In this document: one piece after another, positions 37,701 through 49,700 of the stretch | Layout: every line of letters starts with the position of its first letter | Position numbering within the stretch: position 1 is the stretch's first letter | Origin: Sorghum bicolor | Lineage: Eukaryota; Streptophyta; Magnoliopsida; Poales; Poaceae | Assembly: GCF_000003195.3 (NCBI RefSeq) | Contig: NC_012871.2 | Coordinates: 13,867,039-13,931,038 of the forward strand | Length of the DNA: 64,000 nucleotides | Direction of reading: 5' to 3' | Notes under the pieces: generated by a model | Told to the model about the DNA's origin: nothing | Seen by the model: only the letters and a program-made list of their open reading frames with translations | Databases searched by the model: none | Translations under genes and position numbers: made by a program

Positions 37701-40700
37701 GATTAGTGAAACCTTCGTTGGACTTGAAAAGCATCAGGACATCTGAATGATCATGTACATGACATTTGCTTTAATCTATACTGTTAACCGATCATTTGTA
37801 AAGGCCACAATGGCGATTGGGTTAGAAATTGATTCATACTAAACCTATCTGATTCCTTGTTATGGTAGGGAATACCTACCAGAGAAGGCCACGGGCATAG
37901 CCCCTGCAGAGTCCTAGAAGGACACGGGCATAACCCCTGCGCCCATATAGAGTCCTAGATTGAGTCTAGATTAGTTTTGGGAAATCTTGGAGAATCTAGA
38001 GTCTGTTTCCTATTTTGTATTTTTAGTAAGAGTCGGTTTGTAACAGCCTTTATAAGGCCACCCTATGATATCAATAAAGCTTAGCCTGGGATTGTGATTT
38101 CTATAATCACCCTTGGGCGCCCAGCCCCAAACTCATCTGCTTGCCACGCCCAGCTCCGATCACGGCACCAACACGCCGGGACCGGACTCGCCCCCTTGCT
38201 GCGTTCTCCCCTCCCTATCTCCTGAGAAGCAAGGCTAGAAGGCGTAACAATCTGGTATCAGAGATCATGGCTTCTTCTGGGACCGCAGCCCCTGGTGTTC
38301 CACCCTCCACAAGCGTCCCACCCGGCGCTGGCGCGGTCGTGACAACCTCCTCCGGCGCCCTGATCACGGCCACCACGTCGCCGCCGGCTGCGTCCTCCAC
38401 ACCGCCAGCCCCAATGCTGGCCATCCCTTCAGACGCGCTGACGGCCTTCACCAGCGCCATCCAAGGCCTCCAGAACCAGATGGCCCTCATGAGCTTCCAG
38501 ATGGGCGATCTGGCCACACGTGTGTCGGCCCTGGACGGTCGGGCTCTTCCTACAGCCGCGCAGTTCCCACAACTGCCGATGTCAAGCGTGGGTCATCTTC
38601 CCTCGCTGCAGGCACCGCCCTTACCGCTGCTCCAGGACGCTGGTTCTGCAACATCCGCCTCTTCCCCGGCACTGACGCCGTCTGCACCTTCGACGACCGG
38701 GCCGGCCGCAGCGACGCAGGGATCAACAGCTGCTCCCCTGTTTGGCGTTCCTATTCAGCACATCCGTTTCCCCGCGTCGCCGTCTCCGATCCCTACCCTC
38801 GAGGCCATCCTCGGGAACGTACCAGTGGCCTCGGCGCCCATGACATCAGCACCTCCTCGGGTGCATGTCCCGGCGTCTCCGGATGACTCCCACACGGGGC
38901 ACGTGGTACCCAAGTATCACAAGCTTGTGTTCCCGCTGTTCGACGGCAAGGAAGACCCCCTCGGCTGGTTAAACAAGTGCGAGCAGTTCTTCAACGGCCA
39001 TCAGACACGTCACGCTGATCGGGTGTGGCTCGCTTCGTACCATCTCACCGGTGTCGCTCAACAATGGTTCCTGGTGCTGGAATCAGATGCGGGCCGCCCG
39101 CAATGGGAGGAGTTTCGCACCCTCTGCCAGCAGCGTTTCGGGCCGCCCCTAAGCACCAATCACCTCTCAGATTTGGCGCGCCTTCCCTTTACGTCGACGG
39201 TGGACGCCTATATGGAGGCGTTCTAGGCACGCGCTGCACATGCAGGCCGGTTATCCCCGGGACAAAAGGCGAAGCTCTTCACTGGTGGACTGCCTGATCA
39301 CATCCGCGTCGACGTCGAGCTTCATGATCCCCAAGACCTGCAGCGCGCCATGCACCTCGCGCGCGCCTACGAACGCCGCAACGCCCCTGCCCCGCTCGCG
39401 TTGCCAGCACCGCAACGACGCCGATCCACTGGGGTGCCTGCGACGTTCCCTGCGTCAGCCAGCTCGTCCTCGCCAACACCAGCGGCCGCTGCAGCTGTGC
39501 AGCGCCCGTTCAAGCGCCTTTCACCCGAGGAGATGGCAGACCGTCGCAAACAGGGCCTCTGCTACAACTGCGATGAGCCGTACATCCGTGGTCACAAGTG
39601 CGCTCGTCTCTTCTTCCTTGAGGCCGCCGACTACATCGTGGAAGAGCCAGACGACTCCGATGAGGATGGGCCTGCAGCTTCCGGTACCAGCCTTCCACCG
39701 TTTGATCCCGATGCTCCTATGATCTCCTTGTCTGCTATTACAGGGATCCGCGCACCAAGCACTATGCAGCTGCAGGTTCGCATCGGCGCACACCACCTTA
39801 CGGCGCTCCTGGACTCTGGATCCACGCACAATTTCATCAGTACGGAGGCTGCTGGTCGTGTGGGCGTTCCCCTCCAAGACAGCCGCGGCGCCCACGTAGT
39901 GGTCGCCAATAGCGACCGCGTCGAGTGCCGGGGCCTTGCCCGCGGCGTTCCTCTTCAGATCGGTGCAGAGTCCTTCCGGGTGGACATGTACTCCATCCCT
40001 GTCCACGGCTGCGACATCGTTCTGGGCATCGCATGGCTGCGAACCCTGGGACCCATCCTCTGCGACTTCGAGCAACGTCGCATGGCGTTCCATCTCAAGG
40101 GACGTCGGGTCGTCTGGGCAGGCGTGGCGGCGTCGGGGACATCGCCAAGACCGTCGTCCGACCCGCTGCTCGCCAACAACCTCTTCACTGACTTGGGCTC
40201 TGAGCAGGACCTCTTGGAACGTTTTCTGGCTACTTACGACGACGTGTTTGCAGCACCGACGGGATTGCCCCCGGCACGGGCCTGTGACCACCGCATCCAC
40301 CTCAAGACTGCAACAGAACTGGTGGCGGTTCGTCCATATAGATACCCCCAGCTACAGAAGGACGAACTAGAGACGCAGTGTGACGCAATGCTCCAGCAAG
40401 GCATTATCCGGCCCAGTACATCTCCCTTTTCGGCGCCCGTGCTGCTGGTCAAGAAGCAGGATTCCTCCTGGCGCTTTTGTGTGGACTACAGGGCCCTCAA
40501 TGCTGCTACAGTTAAAGATAAGTTTCCCATCCCTGTGGTGGAGGAGCTGCTGGATGAACTCAATGGTGCTCGTTTTTTCTCCAAATTGGATTTGCGCTCC
40601 GGGTATCATCAAGTACGCGTCCATCCCGATGACGTGGCCAAGACAGCGTTCCGGACTCATCATGGGCCCGAGTTTTTGGTCATGCCCTTTGGATTGTCCA

Positions 40701-43700
40701 ATGCGCCTTCGACGTTCCAGGCGCTCATGAATTTGGTGCTCAAGCCTTTTCTACGCCGCTGGGTCCTGGTGTTTTTCGATGATATCCTAATATACAGCAA
40801 GTCATGGACGGAGCATCTCCATCACCTGCGGGCTGTTCTAAATGTGCTACGTGCCCATCAGTTGCATCTCAAGCGCTCCAAATGCTCTTTCGCCACCTCT
40901 TCAGTGCAGTACCTGGGGCATGTCATCTCAGCCTCGGGCGTCGCTATGGATGCCTCCAAGGTGGAGGCAGTGAAATCCTGGCCGCAACCCCGCTCTGCAC
41001 GCGGTCTGCGGGGGGTTCCTGGGCTTGGCAGGATATTATCGACGATTCATTCAAGATTTTGGTACAATTGCAGCCCCTCTCACCCAGCTTCTCCGTAAGG
41101 ATGCCTTCAACTGGACAGACGCAGCAACGACCGCTTTTGACGCCCTCAAGCACGCCCTGTCCACTGCACCTGTACTCCATCTTCCTGATTTCAGCAAAGA
41201 CTTTGTGGTGGATTGTGACGCGTCTGGGTCTGGTTTCGGCGCCGTATTACACCAAGGAGCGGGGCCATTGGCGTTCTTCAGCAGGCCTTTCGCTGCCCGG
41301 CATCTCAAAGTGGCAGCCTATGAACGGGAACTCGTCGGGCTGGTTCATGCTGTTCGTCACTGGCGCCCTTATCTGTGGGGGAGAGCCTTTGTGGTGCGCA
41401 CAGATCATTACGCGCTGAAATATATGCTCGATCAGCGCCTGTCAACAATTCCCCAGACCCAGTGGATTTCCAAATTATTTGGTTTTGACTTCAGGGTGGA
41501 GTTCAATCCGGGCCGTTTCAACACCGCTGCTGATGCGCTTTCTCGCCGGGATGGCGAGGTGCCTCTGTTGGCGGCTCTGTCCAGCACCGCGGTTCATGTG
41601 ACTGCATTGTCTGTGCCGGCTTTCGACGTCTATGCTCAGCTTCGCCAAGAATATGAGGCTGATGAGGATCTTCGCAGCCGCAGGGATGAGGTTGCTGCAG
41701 GAACGCATGGTGCGGACTGGTCTGTGCGTGATGGCCTCATCCTGCACGCCGGGCGAGTGTTCGTGCCCGCGTCTTCGGCATTCCTCGATGATGTTCTGCA
41801 GTTAGCTCACACAGCGGGTCATGAAGGAATCCAAAAGACGCTGTTGCGCCTGCGTGCTGATTTCTATGTGGAGCACGATCGGCGGGTTGTGACCGATTTT
41901 GTCAAGTCTTGCGCTGTCTGTCAACGTAACAAGACAGAGGCCTTGCACCCTGCCGGGCTTCTCCAACCGCTGCCCGTTCCTTCCAGGGTCTGGGCTGACA
42001 TCGCGATGGATTTCATCGAGGCTCTTCCCAAGGTACATGGCAAGAGCGTCATCCTCACAGTGGTGGACAGGTTCTCAAAGTATGCACATTTCATTCCTCT
42101 GGGCCACCCGTACACTGCCTCTTCAGTGGCTCGCGCATTCTTCAATGACATTGTCCGTCTTCATGGCTTCCCATTGTCAGCGATCGCGACCCAGTTTTCA
42201 CTGGCAATGTTTGGCGTGATCTGTTTCGCCGAGCAGGTGTGCAGCTACGCCTCAGCACTGCGTTTCATCCCCAAACTGATGGTCAGTCGGAGGCGGTCAA
42301 CAAAACCATTGCCATGTATCTTCGCTGCATTACTGGGGATCGACCGAGGGACTGGCTCGATTGGCTTCCATGGGCTGAGTACTGCTACAATACTTCTTAC
42401 CACTCAGCACTTCGCACAACTCCGTTTTCGGTAGTCTATGGTCGGCAGCCACCCGCACTCCTGCCATATGAACCGGGTACGGCGCATACTGATGTGGTTG
42501 ATTCCCTCTTCACTAGCCGGGATGAGTTCTTACAGGAGGTGCGAGCCAGATTGCTTCAGGCACAAGAATACGCTCGACGCCATTATGATGCCAAGCATCG
42601 GCCACTGGAGTTCTCTGTGGGAGATTGGGTGTTGCTTCGGCTGCTGCATCGTCCCACCCAGTCTCTCGTTCCTGGTCGGCGTCACAAGCTCAGTCCTCGC
42701 TATGCTGGACCTTATCAGGTGATCGAACGCGTTGGGTCGGTGGCCTACAGACTCAATCTTCCAGAAGATGCACGCATTCATGATGTTTTTCATGTTGGAG
42801 TCTTGAAGCCATTCCGTGGTGAACCTCCTGCTGCTATGCCGTCCCTTCCGCCACTTCAACACGGGCGTCCTCTCCTTCATCCGGAGCGTGTTCTGCGTTC
42901 TGAATTACGCAGGGGCGAGTGGTACATTTTGGTCCAGTGGGCTGATCTTCCTACAGCTGATGCAACTTGGGAGCCTGTGACAGCATTTCGCCTTGCTCAT
43001 CCCTCTTTCCAGCTCGAGGACGACCTGTTTCCTGAGGGAGGGAGAGATGTTATGGTAGGGAATACCTACCAGAGAAGGCCACGGGCATAGCCCCTGCAGA
43101 GTCCTAGAAGGACACGGGCATAACCCCTGCGCCCATATAGAGTCCTAGATTGAGTCTAGATTAGTTTTGGGAAATCTTGGAGAATCTAGAGTCTGTTTCC
43201 TATTTTGTATTTTTAGTAAGAGTCGGTTTGTAACAGCCTTTATAAGGCCACCGTATGATATCAATAAAGCTTAGCCTGGGATTGTGATTTCTATAATCAC
43301 CCTTGGGCGCCCAGCCCCAAACTCATCTGCTTGCCACGCCCAGCTCCGATCACGGCACCAACACGCCGGGACCGGACTCCTCCCCTCCCTATCTCCTGAG
43401 AAGCAAGGCTAGAAGGCGTAACATTCCTAGTTTTCTAGATTCACTGAAAAATGAAGTCTTTTTTAATAGTACAATATGACTTTCTAACTTTTCTAGATAG
43501 GTTAAGCTGTCCCACATTTATAAAATTTTGAATTGTACATTATAACTACAGTTTCCATCAGGCATGCGTGTCAACTGTTTGCATTTCCATCTTTGTTAAG
43601 ACATGCCTAGCTGTCTGTTTTGCTGCAATCTTGTGCCCTACTTATTGTCTAGCACTACTGTTCATAAGCCATATGTGCTGAGCTTACTTTTCATTTAATT

Positions 43701-46700
43701 TTAGGCTGCAACAGTAGTGGTTAAAGAATCCGTTGAACCACTGCTAGATGATTACCGGCCTCCAGGAATTAAATCTCTGAAGTTCAGCAAATTTTCTCTT
43801 GGAAATGTGTCACCAAAGATAGAAGGTTTCCTGTCTATATGTTGCATGTTCAGTTCTATTAATTTGTATTTATTCTTCTTTGGTGCGTACTATCTCTTAG
43901 AATTGAAGATTCAAACATGCATTTAGTTACTGTGGAGATAATATACTTAAATAACATGGTTTGTTACTCGTACTCTACAGTGAGTGCTGAATATTATACA
44001 CAAGATTGACTTTGCACATGTAAATATTTGAAAATCAACACATGGTTTTTTTGTCGTAACTGCCATTACTTTCTTGTGATTAATGATTGGTTGAAATTTC
44101 TTAAATTAATAAAACATGTCAACTTGTCCTTTTTCCTGAAGTCAACTTGTGGGATAGTATAGAACTTCCATGTTTAAGCGAGTTTATGATTTACATATTA
44201 TTTATGACAAACAGATATAAATTGTGTTTATAATTGAATTTATATCGTCTTGAATCTTGATGCAGGACTACATAAGGATGACTTAAAAATATGGGTTTTG
44301 TTTGTTTGTTGTGATTTGTGAAGGTATTCGTATTCAAAATCTTCAACCAGGCCAAATCATCATGGATATAGATTTCCGTTGGGGTGGTAATCCAAGCATA
44401 ATCCTAGCTGTTGATGCTGTAGTTGCATCACTGCCTATTCAGGTTTGCTTTGCCACACGATAATTCGTGAAGACAATTGTTCTTGATTATAAGTCCTTAT
44501 ATTTTTCCCCAACCATCTTGCAGCTCAAGGATCTTCAGGTCTATACTGTCATACGTGTTATATTTCAACTGTCTGAAGACATCCCTTGCATTTCTGCTGT
44601 TGTTGTGGCTCTCCTTGCTGATGCAAGTATCTAGTACCCAGTACTACCTCCTTTTCTTATCTGACGTTTTAGATTCTAAGTACGCTTACCATGTTGCCTT
44701 TTTAAAATTTACATCCCTTGCCATCAAATGAACTATATTTCCCACCTTCCTCATCAGTCAAGATTTGAGAAAACTGATTGGTGAATGAAACTCAATATGC
44801 TTTGAGAGCCAAAGGTCCTGAATTTGAGACATGGCATACAAATTTTGATGGAAAAAATTGTGGTTTACTTTGAGTCTATGTTTGCGTTGAAGTTAATTGT
44901 TGTCAACCTTTCCTGAATAGCTTTAGCTATTTCATATACTCATTGGTGCATGAAATTCAATATCACATCATTATGTTTATTTGTCTCCTGAACTACCAAT
45001 AGTTAACCTGAGTGACCAATGGAAAACTATATTAAGTCTCGTAAAATGTAGCCTTAGGATGGGGGCCAATTTAGGAAAATTGAATCATGTATCTCTCAGA
45101 AACCATATAGAATCAGATAAAAAGAACGCTTTCTTTGAAATGTTTTGAATTGTCTGTTGATGGGTTTGATAATGTTAACTTTTTAGAAATGTTCTATGAA
45201 GTACATCTCCATAGTTGAGCAATTTCAACTATCAAGAGAGCGTCTCCCATTTGTTTCTTTTAATTGGGTTCTTTGTGCTCCAGCCAGAGCCAAAAATTGA
45301 CTACACCCTGAAGGCCATTGGAGGAAGCCTAACTGCAGTTCCTGGACTTTCTGACATGATTGATGTATGATGACTAGACAGTATTTTGAACATTCTAGTC
45401 AACCAGCAACTATATATACATGTAACCATGTTTCTTTTCCTTTGATTAGGACACTGTCAATTCAATTGTTTCTGATATGCTCTTGTGGCCACACAGGCAT
45501 GTTGTTAAACTTGGTGTCAATGTTGATACAAGGTAGGTTTTCCTTAACATATTATTTTCTCTTTATCTTACCATCTTAGAATGTGCACTTCAGCTGTTTA
45601 AAATAGATAGCTCAACAAAGCCTCAACTTACTTTTGCTGATTAGTCCTTTTATTTGTAAGTTGTAGGTTTTCTTTATTGTTGTCATTGTCCAATGTCTAT
45701 TTTTTACACCATTTTTTGCTTAATATTTGAGAGATGTGCTGGATGCATACATCATGTTATGAAAGAGATCCACGCAGTCAATCCTTAACTGGACACTTAA
45801 TACTGCAATTGCAACATACAAATTATTTTAGCAATTTATGAATGACTTTAAGTATCTCGAGGTATCGCTTGCTAGCTTAGAAGGGCTAATGATAATTTTT
45901 GTTTCTGTATGTTTTTATACATTCTGATATCAGTTCCCATTTGGCACTGATGACTGAGCTTACCTTTTCTTTCTCCCTAGTGACTTGGAGCTTAAACCTC
46001 AGGGAAGACTTTCTGTTACTGTGGTAAAAGCAACTTCTTTGAGAAATAAGGAGATGATTGGTAAATCAGACCCTTATGTGAAACTGTACGTGCGGCCAAT
46101 GTTTAAGGTCAAAACAAAAGTCATAGATGACGAGCTGAATCCAGAATGGAATGAAACATTTGATCTGATTGTCGAAGACAAAGAAACCCAATCTGTCATT
46201 TTTGAGGTAATTCCATATATATATTTTTGTCTTGTTCATCTGTTGGAAACATCACTTGCATCAAGGAAAAAATATCTTCATAAAAAAGTATTAGTGCATC
46301 AGAAGCTTAAAAATATGCAAGAATAAGATCGATATGTCTTTGAAACAATAGCTTTTTCAATCCACTAGACTCGCCAAGATATTATGTTACATGAACTCAT
46401 GAATGTGTCATCCTATGTTATGAAATGTAGTTCATTAGGGGATAACCATAGCCAGGAAGATATCTGGGCAAAGTCAGTTTGGAGGGAGACTAGAGTATTG
46501 GGGTACTTGGGATTAGTTCTTCTTCATCGCCTTCTTCCTTGGCACATCACCTCCCTTTATATAGAGAGGATTCCTGACTACCTATGGAAGGCCCAATCAA
46601 AACATAACAAAATCATATCCAACCCTATATGTCATTCGTCAAATCTAATTCATCCCTATAATTGATCCAATCCCTCTAGAGATCATGGTGGCAGTCTGCA

Positions 46701-49700
46701 CTTGGGGTGTGTTTGGTTCCCAGCCTGGAAAATACACCTGCGCTAGGCTTTCAATTTCTAACGCCTACGATCGAATGCAGCTGCCTGGTGGAGCTTTCTA
46801 GGCGAGAGCCTGAACAAAACTCACCCTTGGCACCTAACCCGACATGCACATGCAGGTGCCAACCTAACGCTGGACGAAGCCTTTACATCTCCGCTTCATG
46901 TCATTTGCAAGTCATAAATGGTAAAATACTATTGAGCAGTCTGGATGCATGTACACGGTATCCCTCTCTCATGGATCCCATGGAGATGCAAATTTGTTCA
47001 TGCATTTGTGTGGACATATATGGCCCAGGTCCATGCATAGCATGTGCAGGACGTCCATCCTAGTACATCCCAGTATTGTGTGGTTGCCCCGACCCTGTGA
47101 GGGGGAAGTGTGCAACTCCGGGCGCTGTACAAGGAACTCCGATGGAAGCAGGGATGGCTCTTTGATCAGGTAAAGGAACCTGCTGTGATGTCCTTCGTGA
47201 ATTGTGAGGGCTGTCTGGGCAGTGATGTTGCTGACTTGCGTGGTGGCTGGGATCATTGAAGGCACTGGGTTGGTTGCTGCTTGCATCGCTCTTATGGTGT
47301 GCCTCACCAAGAATTCTCATGCCGCCGCCTGTAGCCGCACCGCCGCCTGGTGTTCATGCTCCGTCTTCTCCATTTGAGCATAGAGGTGAATGAACATCAC
47401 TGTCAAGCGATCCAGCTCCTCAGCGAGAGGGTGGGAACCTTCAACGAAGGTGGCAATTGGGTCGTCAAATGATGGTGATGGACCATCAGCAGCAGAACCT
47501 GCTGTAAACTGTCATTTTCTTAATTGGGCTCACCCTAGAAGGGTAGCAATATGGTCACATACATGGGCCTCATGGGCCTAAACCTTATACTCCAACACCC
47601 CCCCGCAGTCTGGACTACCGGCACAGCGGAGTTCAAGACTGGACAAGAAAGAAAACACATAACACACAATACCCCCCCGCAGCCACAACTAGCCACCGGT
47701 GACGTTGAGGCTGGAGCGAAACTCGGCGAAAGTCGAGGAAGGGAGGCCCTTGGTGAAGATGTCCGCAAACTGTGAGGTGGTCGGGACGTGGAGGACCCGG
47801 ACGTCGCCGATGGCCACATGGTCGCGGACGAAGTGCAGGTCGATCTCCACATGCTTGGTCCGCTGGTGCTGCACAGGGTTGGTGGAGAGATAGACGGCGC
47901 TGACGTTGTCGCAGTAGACAAGTGAGCTCCTGGCGAGGGGGCGGTGAAGCTCAGCCAGTAGCTGGCGGAGCCAAGCAGCCTCGGCCACACCATTGGCAAC
48001 GGCGCGGTACTCCGCCTCGGCACTGGAGCGTGAGACCACCGGCTGTCGCTTGGACGACCACGAGACAAGGTTGCCGCCCAGGAAGACAGCGTAGCCGGAG
48101 GTGGACCTGCGGGTGTCGGGGCAGCCCGCCCAATCAGCGTCGGTGTAGACAACCAGCTCGGCAGAGGAGGACCGGCTGAGGAGCAGCCCATAGCCTAGAG
48201 TGCCACGGAGGTACCGGAGGAGCCGCTTCATAGCAGCAAGGTGGAGCTCCCGCGGAGCATGCATGTAGAGGCAGAGCTGCTGCACGGCGTAGGTGATGTC
48301 AGGCCGTGTGAAGGTGAGGTACTGGAGCGCGCCAGCAAGACTCCGGTAGGCGGTAGAGTCCTCTGGCCCAAGCATCGGACCCTCTGCCTCTGACAGCTTG
48401 CCCTGGGTATCGACCGGAGTAGAACAAGACTTGCAGTCAGTCATCCCTGCTCGCTCGAGAATGTCACAAGTGAACTGCCGCTGGTGGAGGAACAAGCCTG
48501 AAGGTCGGGGCTCAACAGTGACACCGAGGAAGTGATGGAGCAGACCAAGATCCTTCATAGCAAATTCCTTCTGGAGAGTGGTAATGATGCGCTGGAGCAG
48601 TGACTCGCTGCAGGCGGTGAGAACAATGTCATCCACATAGAGGAGCAGGTAAGCAGTCTCACCCCCATGGTGGTATATGAACAGTGAGGTGTCGGACTTG
48701 GCCTCCGTGAACCCAAGAGTCTGCAGGAAGGTAGAGAACCGAGAATACCACGCCCGAGGTGCCTGCTTGAGACCGTAGAGAGACTTGTTGAGCCGGCAGA
48801 CCAAGTCAGGGCGAGAAGAATCCACGAAACCGGCCGGCTGACTGCAGTAGACTGTCTCGGTCAGAGTGCCATGGAGGAAGGCATTCTTGACATCCAGCTG
48901 ATGCACAGGCCAGGAGCGCTCGAGAGCCACAGATAGTACGGTGCGGACGGTAGCTGGCTTCACCACTGGACTGAAGGTCTCATCATAGTCAATGCCGGGC
49001 CGCTGACTGAAACCCCGGAGGACCCAGCGAGCCTTGTAGCGCTCCAAGGAACCATCAGCACGCCGCTTGTGCGTCCAGATCCACTTGCCGGTGACAACGT
49101 TGGAGGCCGACGGACGGGGCACCAGATCCCACGTCTGGTTAGCGAGGAGGGCCGCGTACTCCTCTTCCATCGCACGGCGCCAGTGAGGATCTGACAAGGC
49201 CTCGCGGACGGAAGAGGGTACCGGAGAGATCCCCGTCTCGCAGGTAGCAGCGGTGAGGGCCCGCGGCCGGGATGCCTGCCTCGTCACCATTGGGTGAGTG
49301 TGACGAGGATCCCGGTGAAGTAGAGGCGGGTGGTACACCGGCGGCTCGGCGCGAGAGCGCCTCGGGGCCGGAGGCAGCATGGACGGGTGCTCCGCCGGAG
49401 GTGGCGGGGTCGACGGCGGAGCCCGTACCGGCGAGGGCGGCGACGGAGCAAGCGACACCGGCTGCAGAGGCGGAGCCGGCTCTCGCCGCCGCTGGTAGAC
49501 GAGGCCGAAGCGCCGGGGAGGTGAGGACGGGGCGCGCGGTCCCGCGATCGGGGCGACGACTTCGGGCACAACGGGAGGCAGCGCAACCACTGGTAGCGGT
49601 GGAGGAAGCTCTGGGGCTGCCTCTGTCGTGCCAGGTACAGGAGGGTCCTGGCTCGAAGGACCACCAGGAGAGCGTGCCGGAGCAAGACCTGCAGGGTATA

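Larger units (their letters stand above)
37858..43423 (+). mobile_element. Chromodomain Ty3/gypsy element in intron 3
   Basis: 5566 bp. The 5' LTR is 37858-38249 and the 3' LTR 43048-43423, both TGTTATGGTAGGG...GGCGTAACA. A perfect TTCCT duplication flanks it (37853-37857 and 43424-43428). The primer-binding site TCTGGTATCAGAGATC is at 38251 and the polypurine tract GAGGGAGGGAGAGA ends at 43047. The LTRs differ by one substitution and a 16-bp gap by eye, so insertion is recent. The short LTRs, about 5.5-kb size and C-terminal chromodomain resemble the Reina group of chromoviruses (inference). It lies in sense orientation to the host gene. Confidence 0.95.

Noticed and set aside
38141..38266. 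Upstream ATG of the gypsy gag frame
   Set aside because: It lies inside the 5' LTR before the primer-binding site; the gag start at 38267 fits better.
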